Assembly (NCBI GenBank): GCA_964602595.1
Contig: CAZRRO010000007.1
Location: forward strand, 225,531 to 289,530
DNA from: CAIWAH01 sp964602595
GTDB taxonomy: Bacteria; Verrucomicrobiota; Verrucomicrobiia; Limisphaerales; UBA9464
Direction of reading: 5' to 3'
DNA length: 64,000 bases
Shown one piece after another: positions 16,499 through 23,816 of this stretch. The stretch's first letter is position 1; every line of letters starts with the position of its first letter. The translations under genes were made by a program, and so were the position numbers. The notes beneath the pieces are model-generated. The model worked only from the letters and a program-made list of their open reading frames with translations. It was not told the DNA's origin and ran no database searches.

Positions 16499-17485
16499 AT
16501 GGCCCACCGACCAGCCGCCGCCCGTTCACCGTGGATGCCTGGCCCACTGGCGCTGACCTTTGCGTTGGCGGCACTCGTCGTGCCGGCAAGCCGCGCGGAA
16601 GCGGCGCCGGTCGCCCTGCGGTCCACCATTGTGGTTGCCACCTACACCCTGAAGGCGGCCCAAGTGTGGCGGCTCGAGTGCGAGAAGCCGAAACGCTTTG
16701 ACGCCTCGGCCCTCCAACGGCTCAAGGACGGCACCTTGGTCACGCTCGATGACAAGACCACACGCCTGTTCCGGGTCGAACTGACGGGAAACACCGGCCG
16801 ATTGGTGGCGACTGAGCACGAATTCCTGCCCAAACGCGCGGCCCGGAAGGCCGGGGAAAAGCCGGAGCCGCGGCCGGATCCCGAGGGCCTGGCAGTGGAC
16901 GAGGCGGGCCGGGTGTTCATCTGCGAGGAGTCCCAGCGGCAGGTCTTTCGCTACGATCCGGCGGCCCGCGCCACGGAACGGCTCGCGATCGATTGGACGC
17001 CCGCGAAGAAATGGTTCTCGGCCGATGCCAATGCGTCCTGGGAAGGCATCGCCGCGGGCGGTGGAAAACTCTTTCTCGCCAACGAGCGCAGTCGAGGCCG
17101 CATCGTGGTCGTGGATGCCGGCAGCCTGCGGGTGGAACGCGATTTCCAGGTGCGCCCGCCCGACGTTCAGGCCGCCGACGTGCATTACTCCGACCTGTGC
17201 TGGCACGCCGGGCACCTGTGGGTGCTGTGCCGCGAAAGCCGCTGCGTGCTCCAGGTGGACGCCGCCACCGAGAAGGTGCTGGCCAGCTTCGATTACGAAG
17301 CCATCGAACGGGACCCGGAAAACGCTTACGCCCATCCCTATCCCTACGGCTTCGTCGAAGGCCTGCTGGTCGAGGCGGACCAGATCTGGCTGATGGTGGA
17401 CAACAACGAGTTTCCGCGCGTGGCGGACAAGAACGACCGCCGGCCGCAGCTGTGGCGCTGCCCCCGGCCGGACCTATCGAAATGA
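16499..17485 (+). CDS. Exported beta-propeller protein (esterase-like phytase type)
   Basis: A 328-residue exported protein. The N-terminus has a signal peptide (through about residue 35, ending near ASRAEA). Repeated beta-blade-like segments follow: DPEGLAVDEAGRVFICEESQ, SWEGIAAGGGKLFLANERSRG, and SDLCWHAGHLWVLCRESRC. The DPEGLA start of the blades resembles the esterase-like phytase or SdiA-regulated propeller families. No catalytic residues can be assigned. The gene is divergent from the small protein at 16379 and is followed by the heptamer repeat region. Confidence 0.72.
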   Translation: MAHRPAAARSPWMPGPLALTFALAALVVPASRAEAAPVALRSTIVVATYTLKAAQVWRLECEKPKRFDASALQRLKDGTLVTLDDKTTRLFRVELTGNTGRLVATEHEFLPKRAARKAGEKPEPRPDPEGLAVDEAGRVFICEESQRQVFRYDPAARATERLAIDWTPAKKWFSADANASWEGIAAGGGKLFLANERSRGRIVVVDAGSLRVERDFQVRPPDVQAADVHYSDLCWHAGHLWVLCRESRCVLQVDAATEKVLASFDYEAIERDPENAYAHPYPYGFVEGLLVEADQIWLMVDNNEFPRVADKNDRRPQLWRCPRPDLSK

Positions 17486-17505
17486 CCAAGGGCCAATGAC
17501 CAATG
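17482..17505 (+). repeat. Inverted partner of the heptamer array
   Basis: ATGACCAAGGGCCAATGACC (17482-17501) is the reverse complement, with one mismatch, of GGTCGTTGGCCCTTGGTCAT at 17593-17612 in the array. It begins inside the last codons of the propeller gene. The two copies could fold into a long hairpin across 110 bases. Confidence 0.75.
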
Positions 17506-17544
17506 CCATGGCGCGTTGCCCGCGCGGGTTGCAGTTGGGGCGTT

Positions 17545-17614
17545 GTCATTGGTCATTGGTCATTGGTCGTTGGTCGTTGGTCGTTGGTCGTTGGTCGTTG
17601 GCCCTTGGTCATTT
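17545..17614 (+). repeat. Heptamer tandem repeat array
   Basis: Ten head-to-tail 7-base units: three GTCATTG, five GTCGTTG, one GCCCTTG and one GTCATTT. It lies in the gap before fabD, between the propeller gene stop and the start at 17677. The unit, phased as TTGGTCA/TTGGTCG, resembles the short tandemly repeated heptamers described in cyanobacteria. Confidence 0.92.
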
Positions 17615-17676
17615 TCACCCCGCCGACTTCCCCCTTCTGTTTTCCGGCGGCTTTCCGTTAGGCTGCCGCCTCACGA

Positions 17677-18603
17677 ATGAAGACTGCATTCTTGTTCGCC
17701 GGCCAAGGGGCCCAGGCGGTTGGCATGGGCAAAGACCTGGCCGAAGCGTTTCCCACCGCCCGTGCTCTGTTCGAGCAGGCCAATGCCGCGCTGGGCTACG
17801 ACCTCGCCTCCATCTGCTTCGCGGGTCCCGAGTCCGAATTGACCAAGACCGAAAACGCCCAGCCCGGCATCTACTTGGTGAGCTGGGTGGCCATGAGCCT
17901 GTTGCGCGAACGGGTCCCCGGCCTGACCTGCGACGCTACGGCCGGCTTGTCGCTTGGCGAATTCACCGCCCTGGCCGCGGCCGGCGGGACGAGTTTCGAG
18001 GACGGCCTGCGCGTGGTGCGGTTGCGCGGGCGATTCATGCAGGAAGCCTGCGAGGCCACCCAGGGCAGCATGGCGGCCATCATCGGCCTCGACGAAGCCC
18101 CGACCCGCGAAGTCTGCGAAGCCACCGGCGTCACGCTCGCGAACCTCAACTGCCCCGGACAAATCGTGATCTCCGGGGCCGCAGACAAGATTCCCGCCGC
18201 GGTGGAAGCCGCCAAGTCCAAGGGCGCCAAGAAAGCCATCCCCCTGACCGTCGCCGGCGCCTACCATTCGCCGCTCATGGCCAGCGCGCAGCCGAAGCTC
18301 GCGGCCGAACTCGCCCGCATCCCGATCCGGCCGCCTGCGGTTCCGGTGATTGCCAACGTCACGGGCCAACCCCACGGCGACACGGCCGCGATCGCGTCGG
18401 TGTTGGTGGACCAAGTCACCTCGTCCGTGCGCTGGGAAGCCTCGATGCGCTGCCTGCTGGCGCAGGGCTTCACCCGCTTCATCGAACTCGGCCCCGGCAC
18501 CGCCCTGAGCGGCTTCATGAAGCGCATCGACAAGACCGCCCAGATGCTGAACGTCGCCGACGTCGCCAGCCTGGAGGCGACGGTGAAGGCGCTCACGGCC
18601 TGA
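17677..18603 (+). CDS. fabD: Malonyl-CoA:ACP transacylase
   Basis: Transfers malonyl from CoA to acyl carrier protein for fatty-acid elongation in the cytoplasm. At 308 residues it is full length. Seen are FLFAGQGAQAVGMGKDL at the N-terminus, the nucleophile elbow GLSLGEFTALAAAG (Ser near residue 91), and VAGAYHSPLM with the catalytic His near 197. The C-terminus contains FIELGPGTALSGFMKRI. It is preceded by the heptamer repeat rather than by another fab gene; fabG follows only 2.1 kb downstream and is not contiguous. Confidence 0.95.
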   Translation: MKTAFLFAGQGAQAVGMGKDLAEAFPTARALFEQANAALGYDLASICFAGPESELTKTENAQPGIYLVSWVAMSLLRERVPGLTCDATAGLSLGEFTALAAAGGTSFEDGLRVVRLRGRFMQEACEATQGSMAAIIGLDEAPTREVCEATGVTLANLNCPGQIVISGAADKIPAAVEAAKSKGAKKAIPLTVAGAYHSPLMASAQPKLAAELARIPIRPPAVPVIANVTGQPHGDTAAIASVLVDQVTSSVRWEASMRCLLAQGFTRFIELGPGTALSGFMKRIDKTAQMLNVADVASLEATVKALTA

Positions 18604-18627
18604 GCGCGAAGCGGCCGGTTTCGTGCA

Positions 18628-19890
18628 TCAGGGAGCGCCGATACAATACAGCGCCCGATTAGACCGCACCAACAACCGCCGGCCATCGAAGGCCGGCGTG
18701 GCGTTGAAGACGCCGCGCCCGCCTTCCAGCCGGTTGTCGGCGAGCACCCGGAACTTCGGTTCCGCGGCCAGCACGACGGTTATGCCGCCGCGGCCCAGGT
18801 AGTAGAGCTTGCCGTTGGCCAACACCGGGGAGGCGTAGATTTGGCCGGGATTTGGACTGAGCCGTTCTTCGTAAACGACGTCGCCGGTCCTCGCGTTCAC
18901 GCACAAGGCCAGGCCCAGGTTTTCATGGGCGAAGTAAAGGTGGCCGTCATGCAGCACAGGAGAGGGAACATTGGAGCCCTTGCCGTTCTTCCAAACGACG
19001 TGGGTTGCGGTGACGTCGCCGCGGCCGCCGGCCCGGATTGCCATCGTCACCGTGGGCCCACGACCACCGATCAGGTAGACAGTTCCGTCCTGCACCACGG
19101 GCGTCGGGCAGACATACCAGTGATTGCCGGTATCGGCCCGCCACAGCTCCTGGCCGGTCTCGGCATCCAGTCCGCGAATCTGCTTGCTCATCGCGGCCAC
19201 GACCTCGGCCTTGCCGTCGGGCGGGCGCGCGACGACGGGGGCGTGCCAGGAATCACCGATGTTTCCGGCCCGCCAGACTTCGCGTCCGGTCGTCCGGTCC
19301 AGGGCGACGAACGACTGGCATTCCACGTAGGCGTTCACCAGCAAAAGGTTTCCGTGCGGCACTGGCGAGGCCGCGGAACCCCAACCATTCAACTGGGTGC
19401 CGACCTTCGTGTTCCAGAGTTGCTTGCCCGCGTGGTCAAAGGCGAAGACACCGGACTTGCCCCAGAAGACATACACCCGGTCCGCATCCACGACGGGAGT
19501 GGCCGTGGCATAGCCGTGGTCCTCGCGGATGCGGGTCTGCTCCGGCAATTCCGCGGGCACGGAGGCGGTCCACAACCGCTTGCCCGTCGTGCGGTCGAAG
19601 CAAAGCAGGTGACGTTGGAGCGATTCGAGGCTGCCTCCTTCGATGCCCGGACCAAACCCCGTGTAGCTGGTGAGGTAGATGCGATCGCCCTGCACGACCG
19701 GACTCGAGGCCCCGGGGCCGGGAAGGTCGGTCTTCCACAGTATGCCGGCGGTCTCACTCCAGTTTAGCGGCGTGCCTTGGGCGGTGCTGACGCCGGAACC
19801 TTCCGGTCCGCGGAAGCGGGACCAATCGGCCGAAGCCGCCTGGGCGGACAGGCTGAGCACGAGGGCGACGCAGAAAAGCCGGGGAATCAT
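18628..19890 (-). CDS. Exported PQQ-type beta-propeller protein
   Basis: A 420-residue secreted protein with a signal peptide (MIPRLFCVALVLSLSAQAAS). Repeated blades of the PQQ/BamB type follow: WKTDLPGPGASSPVVQGDRI, HLLCFDRTTGKRLWTASVPA, VFAFDHAGKQLWNTKVGTQL and SFVALDRTTGREVWRAGNIG. These tryptophan-docking repeats run through most of the protein. No catalytic quinoprotein residues or heme motif were noticed, so it is a scaffold or binding protein rather than an alcohol dehydrogenase. It is convergent with fabD, with 24 bases between stops. Confidence 0.85.
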   Translation of the reverse strand: MIPRLFCVALVLSLSAQAASADWSRFRGPEGSGVSTAQGTPLNWSETAGILWKTDLPGPGASSPVVQGDRIYLTSYTGFGPGIEGGSLESLQRHLLCFDRTTGKRLWTASVPAELPEQTRIREDHGYATATPVVDADRVYVFWGKSGVFAFDHAGKQLWNTKVGTQLNGWGSAASPVPHGNLLLVNAYVECQSFVALDRTTGREVWRAGNIGDSWHAPVVARPPDGKAEVVAAMSKQIRGLDAETGQELWRADTGNHWYVCPTPVVQDGTVYLIGGRGPTVTMAIRAGGRGDVTATHVVWKNGKGSNVPSPVLHDGHLYFAHENLGLALCVNARTGDVVYEERLSPNPGQIYASPVLANGKLYYLGRGGITVVLAAEPKFRVLADNRLEGGRGVFNATPAFDGRRLLVRSNRALYCIGAP

Positions 19891-20012
19891 GACGTTGATT
19901 CCGGTGTGGCTTCAAACGTCAAGCAAGCCGGGATTTCCCTCATTCCGTTACTGTGCAACTTGAAAAGGATTCCTGCCAAAGGCCTCGCGGCGAACAGGTT
20001 TCGTCATATACG

Positions 20013-20384
20013 ATGCCCTGTCAGTTTTTCTACACGAGCATGCCTATCCAATTTGCCGAGCGCATTGTCCAGCAGCGCGGGATCGCCGCCGAAAATGTGC
20101 GCCGTTGGGTGTTCGCGCAGGGCTTGCCGCCGCTAAAACGTCCGCTGGCGTGGGTTCTGGAAGTTTTCGTCCGAGGGGCCTTTGCCCACGACTACTTGGT
20201 GGTGGAGGAATTCTGCCGCGCCCAAACCCGCGAGGAGGTCACGGACGCCATCAACCTGCTGCATCGGGCTCCGATTTATGAGCATTCGTTTGTCCGGGGC
20301 ACGCTGGGTTGCCGGATTTCCGGTCGGCGACTGGCGACGCTGGCCGATGCGCTGATGCGCGAACCGACCGGGGACGCGAAGTGA
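20013..20384 (+). CDS. Hypothetical protein
   Basis: A roughly 120-residue soluble protein without a family I recognise. Its sequence has helical character: FAERIVQQRGIAAENVRRWV, PLKRPLAWVLEVFVRGAFAH, and TDAINLLHRAPIYEHSFVRG. The frame is open from 19953. ATG at 20013 (MPCQFFY) or at 20040 (MPIQFAER) are the likely starts. It precedes the glutaredoxin gene by 46 bases on the same strand. Confidence 0.6.
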   Translation: MPCQFFYTSMPIQFAERIVQQRGIAAENVRRWVFAQGLPPLKRPLAWVLEVFVRGAFAHDYLVVEEFCRAQTREEVTDAINLLHRAPIYEHSFVRGTLGCRISGRRLATLADALMREPTGDAK

Positions 20385-20430
20385 GGCCAAACTTGGTCGG
20401 CCGAAGTTTCGCGGCTAGCTTGGCCGGAGG

Positions 20431-20691
20431 ATGAAACCCGTTTCCATTCGCCTGTTCGTGAAGCCCGGCTGCCCGTGGTGCGACGAGGCCATCGAATGGC
20501 TCGACCGCCACCGGATCGCCTACGAGTTGCTCGATGTCATCCGCAATGCCGAGGCGCGCCTCGAAATGCGCGAACTCACCGGCCAGACCAAGGCGCCGTC
20601 CATCGACGTGGATGCGCATATCCTCGCCGACTTCGGGGCGGACGAACTGGAGTCGTGGTGGCGGCAGATGGAGTTCGAACCCAAGGTCTAG
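20431..20691 (+). CDS. Glutaredoxin-family protein
   Basis: An 86-residue thioredoxin-fold protein. The active-site CPWC lies at residues 14-17 (VKPGCPWCDEAIEWLDRH), and the TKAPSID segment corresponds to the cis-proline TVP region. It belongs to the small NrdH/Grx-like group that reduces disulfides or glutathione/bacilliredoxin-type mixed disulfides. The electron donor cannot be told. It lies 59 bases upstream of fabG and may be cotranscribed with it. Confidence 0.85.
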   Translation: MKPVSIRLFVKPGCPWCDEAIEWLDRHRIAYELLDVIRNAEARLEMRELTGQTKAPSIDVDAHILADFGADELESWWRQMEFEPKV

Positions 20692-20750
20692 GCCGACCGT
20701 TCTCCACGGTTGACGAAACGGCGGTTTCCCCCGGACGTTCGCGGCGATTC

Positions 20751-21494
20751 ATGAGCACGCTTGCTTCCCAAGTCGCCGTTGTTTCCGGTGCCAGCCGTGG
20801 CATCGGCCGCGCCATCGCCCTCAAGTTCGCCGCCGCCGGCGCCAATGTGGTTTGCCTCGCCCGCACCGCGGAGAACGCGGAGAAGACCGCCGTGGAAATC
20901 CGGGCGCTGGGCCGCCAGGCGTGGGCCTTCGGCGTGGATGTTGCCGATCCGGCGGCCATCACCGCCGTGGCCGAACAGATCCTCGCCGCGGCGACCAAGG
21001 TGGACATCCTGGTGAACAACGCCGGCGTGACCCGGGACACCCTCCTCATGCGGATGAGCGAGGCGGATTGGGACACGGTGCTCAATACCAACCTCCGCGG
21101 CGCGTTCCTCTTCACCAAGGCGTTTACCCGGGCGTTCCTCAAGCAACGCAGCGGCCGGATCATCAACATCAGCTCGGTGATCGGCCTCATCGGCAACGCC
21201 GGCCAGTGCAACTACGCCGCGAGCAAGGCCGGCCTGATCGGCTTCACCAAGTCGGTGGCCAAGGAGTTCGGCTCCCGCGGTGTGACCTGCAATGCCATCG
21301 CGCCGGGTTTCATCGAGACCGACATGACCGCCGCGCTCGACGAGAAGCTGAAGGAAGGCCTGCTGAAGCAGATTCCGCTCGGGACGCTCGGGCAGCCCGA
21401 CGACATCGCCGAGGCCGGCCTTTACCTCGCGGGACCGGGCGGACGTTACGTCACCGGCCAGGTGCTGACCGTGGACGGTGGCATGGTCATGTAG
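20751..21494 (+). CDS. fabG: 3-oxoacyl-ACP reductase
   Basis: NADPH-dependent reduction of 3-oxoacyl-ACP in fatty-acid elongation. At 247 residues it is a classical short-chain dehydrogenase. The dinucleotide motif VVSGASRGIGRAI lies at 11-23, LVNNAGVTRD near 90, the catalytic Ser in NISSVIGLIGNAGQ near 140, and YAASKAG near 153. The C-terminus YVTGQVLTVDGGMVM is the FabG signature. The ATG at 20751 fits the family start; upstream in-frame residues do not. Confidence 0.94.
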   Translation: MSTLASQVAVVSGASRGIGRAIALKFAAAGANVVCLARTAENAEKTAVEIRALGRQAWAFGVDVADPAAITAVAEQILAAATKVDILVNNAGVTRDTLLMRMSEADWDTVLNTNLRGAFLFTKAFTRAFLKQRSGRIINISSVIGLIGNAGQCNYAASKAGLIGFTKSVAKEFGSRGVTCNAIAPGFIETDMTAALDEKLKEGLLKQIPLGTLGQPDDIAEAGLYLAGPGGRYVTGQVLTVDGGMVM

Positions 21495-21517
21495 GCGGGT
21501 TCCGCCCCGGGAAAGCC

Positions 21518-21733
21518 ATGGACCCGCAGGTTCAAAACGCGGCGGTGGCGGTCGGCCTGGTCATCCTGGGCCTGGTCGGGTTGGTGGTGATCTGGAAGAT
21601 CACCCAATCGCTGATCAAGCTGCTGCTGTGGCTGGTCGCATTGCTGCTGCTGTGTGGTGGCGCGGTTTGGTTGCTCGGCGAGGCGAACGTCATTCCGCGG
21701 CCGGCGACTTGGTTTGTCCCACGACCGGCCTGA
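21518..21733 (+). CDS. Small membrane protein
   Basis: A 71-residue protein with two consecutive hydrophobic segments (VAVGLVILGLVGLVVIW and LIKLLLWLVALLLLCGGAVW) linked by KITQS. It ends in a short Pro-rich tail. I do not recognise a family. It begins 23 bases after fabG on the same strand, so it is probably translated from the same mRNA. Being short and highly hydrophobic, it could be an accessory or hairpin-membrane peptide. Confidence 0.6.
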   Translation: MDPQVQNAAVAVGLVILGLVGLVVIWKITQSLIKLLLWLVALLLLCGGAVWLLGEANVIPRPATWFVPRPA

Positions 21734-21968
21734 CGCGATTTCGGAATCCTTGGGCTCTCGCTGCGTCCACCGGGGCGTGCGGAAAAATGGGTGCGAATTA
21801 GTCCATCGAGGCCGACCTCGTTGCGGATACCGGCGGTTGCGGCGGGAGCCGGTCGTAAAACCCGCACGCGCCGGCGAAAAATCTGGGTCCCGACGCTTGC
21901 GTCCAGCGGAGCCGAACGGCACAAATTGGGTCGAAGATTTCCCCGCAAACCGTGCCCCGGACTCGCCC

Positions 21969-23330
21969 ATGCTAACTTTGCTCGGACCCAAGCCAGACGG
22001 CTGCGGTTACTGCGACGGCGTGTCGCGGCGCAACTTCCTGAAGATCGGCGCGCTGGGCATGGGGGGGATGGCGTTACCGCAGTTGCTTCAGGCCGAGGCC
22101 GCCAGCGGCGTCCGCTCCGCGGGCAATCAGCACAAGGCGGTCATCATGATCTTCCTGCCGGGCGGCGCGAGCCACCAGGACATGTTCGACCTGAAGCTGG
22201 ACGCGCCGGCCGAGATTCGCGGCGAGTTCAAGCCCATCCCCACCAACGTCCCGGGCATCCAAATCTGCGAACACCTTCCGCGCGTCGCTCAGATCATGGA
22301 CAAGTGCACGGTGATCCGTTCCATCGTCGGGATGGAAGACCGCCACGAGGCGTTCCAGACCTACACCGGCCGGCTGAACCGCAACCAACCGCCCGGCGGT
22401 TGGCCCTCGATGGGTTCGCTGCTGGCCAAGCTCCAGGGCTCCGGCGATCCGTCCATTCCCGCCTTCGTCGGCCTCGCGCCGAAGATGGGCCACGTTCCCT
22501 GGTCGGATAATGGCGTGGCCGGCTACCTAGGCGCCGCCCACGCGCCCTTTGAGATCAACAAAGGCGGCGGCAAGGACGACATGGTGCTCAACGGCATCAC
22601 GCTCGACCGCTTGGCCGACCGGCGTTCGCTGCTGGCCTCGCTCGATGGCTTCCGGCGCGATGTCGACTCCAGCGGCCAGATGTCCGGACTGGATGCCTAC
22701 ACCCAGCAAGCGTTCGGCATCCTGACTTCGAGCAAGCTCGTGGCCGCGCTCGACCTGAAGAACGAGGATCCGAAGCTGGTGGAACGCTACGGCAAGGGCG
22801 ACCCCCGCAACCGCGACGACGGCGGCCCGAAACTGATGGAGCACTTCCTCATCGCCCGCCGCCTCGTCGAAGCCGGCGCCCGCTGCGTCACCCTCGCCTT
22901 CAGCCGCTGGGACCACCACGGCGACAACTTCGGCGCGCTCCGGCAGGACCTGCCGCTGCTCGACCAGGGCCTCAGCGCGCTCATCACCGACCTGCACGAC
23001 CGCGGCCTCGACAAGGACGTGACGGTGCTCGTCGCCGGCGAGTTCGGCCGCACGCCCACGATCAACAAGGACGGCGGCCGCGATCACTGGCCGCGGGTGA
23101 ACTTCGCCCTTTTGGCCGGCGGCGGCTTGAAGCACGGCCAGGTCATCGGCTCCACCGACCGGCTGGGCGGCGAAGCGGCGTCACGGCCAACGACCTTCGG
23201 CGAAGTCCACGCCACAATCTACCACGCGCTCGGCCTCGACGTGAACAAGGTCACCGTCCCCGACCTCACCGGCCGCCCGCAGTTCCTCGTGGATGCCGGA
23301 GTGCAGCCGATGAAGGAGCTCGTCGGTTAA
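21969..23330 (+). CDS. Tat-exported DUF1501 protein (first paralogue)
   Basis: A 453-residue DUF1501 protein. The ATG at 21969 places a twin-arginine signal SRRNFLKIG at about residues 19-27, then GALGMGGMALPQLLQAEA. Core segments are HKAVIMIFLPGGASHQDMFD, VAGEFGRTPTINKDGGRDHW and DLTGRPQFLVD. The family is known for an alkaline-phosphatase/sulfatase-like fold without assigned activity. It opens the operon 21969-32743 and is closely similar to the paralogue at 23817. Its stop codon is directly followed by an octamer repeat. Confidence 0.92.
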   Translation: MLTLLGPKPDGCGYCDGVSRRNFLKIGALGMGGMALPQLLQAEAASGVRSAGNQHKAVIMIFLPGGASHQDMFDLKLDAPAEIRGEFKPIPTNVPGIQICEHLPRVAQIMDKCTVIRSIVGMEDRHEAFQTYTGRLNRNQPPGGWPSMGSLLAKLQGSGDPSIPAFVGLAPKMGHVPWSDNGVAGYLGAAHAPFEINKGGGKDDMVLNGITLDRLADRRSLLASLDGFRRDVDSSGQMSGLDAYTQQAFGILTSSKLVAALDLKNEDPKLVERYGKGDPRNRDDGGPKLMEHFLIARRLVEAGARCVTLAFSRWDHHGDNFGALRQDLPLLDQGLSALITDLHDRGLDKDVTVLVAGEFGRTPTINKDGGRDHWPRVNFALLAGGGLKHGQVIGSTDRLGGEAASRPTTFGEVHATIYHALGLDVNKVTVPDLTGRPQFLVDAGVQPMKELVG

Positions 23331-23357
23331 ACAGCGAAGGCGCGAAGACGCGAAGAG
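23331..23357 (+). repeat. Left octamer repeat of the GxxExxY cassette
   Basis: Three tandem octamers (GCGAAGGC, GCGAAGAC, GCGAAGAG) preceded by ACA. The repeat starts immediately after the TAA of the upstream DUF1501 gene and ends exactly at the GxxExxY ATG. It is an imperfect inverted copy (24 of 27 positions) of 23782-23808. Confidence 0.88.
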
Positions 23358-23774
23358 ATGATTGAGACGCCACCAGAGAAGGTCGCCATTCCACGTGAAA
23401 TCGAGGTGCTGGCTACGATCACGGTGGACGCGGCACTGGAAGTGCATCGGCAACTTGGTCCGGGTTTGTTGGAGAGCGCCTACGAAGCCTGCTTGGCCTA
23501 CGAATTGGAACTCCGTGGAATTCGTCTTCAACGCCAGCTTCCAGTTCCCCTGAGCTACAAGGGCAAATTGGTCGAAGTCGGCTTCCGTGCCGATGTGCTT
23601 ATCGGCGATAAGCTGCTGATCGAGCTCAAAGCCGTGGACGAGCTTCAACCGATTCACCGCGCCCAAGTCATCACCTACCTTAAACTGCTTAACCTACCTC
23701 TCGGACTCCTGATCAATTTCAACTCTACTCTCCTGAAGCACGGCCTTCGCCGAGTTCTCAATATCCCTAAATAG
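23358..23774 (+). CDS. GxxExxY protein
   Basis: A 138-residue member of the GxxExxY family (PD-(D/E)XK-type fold). The signature GLLESAYEACL is at about residues 36-46. VEVGFRADVLIGDKLLIELKAV carries the D and ExK residues of a nuclease-like core, and the C-terminal LLNLPLGLLINFNSTLLKHG is typical of the family. Function is unproven; the fold suggests a nuclease or nucleic-acid binder. The gene is AT-richer than its neighbours, interrupts a DUF1501 pair and is flanked by inverted octamer repeats, so it was probably inserted. Confidence 0.93.
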   Translation: MIETPPEKVAIPREIEVLATITVDAALEVHRQLGPGLLESAYEACLAYELELRGIRLQRQLPVPLSYKGKLVEVGFRADVLIGDKLLIELKAVDELQPIHRAQVITYLKLLNLPLGLLINFNSTLLKHGLRRVLNIPK

Positions 23775-23781
23775 GTTTCCT

Positions 23782-23808
23782 CTCTTCGCGCCTTCGCATC
23801 TTCGCTGT
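23782..23808 (-). repeat. Right octamer repeat of the GxxExxY cassette
   Basis: Read on the minus strand it is ACAGCGAAG followed by two more GCGAAG-type octamers, matching the left copy at 24 of 27 positions. It lies between the GxxExxY stop and the next DUF1501 start, 8 bases before that ATG. Confidence 0.88.
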
Positions 23809-23816
23809 TCAAAAAC

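Noticed and set aside
17545..17614. Possible CRISPR array
   Set aside because: The units are 7 bases and contiguous, without unique spacers, and no cas gene is nearby. It is a simple tandem repeat.
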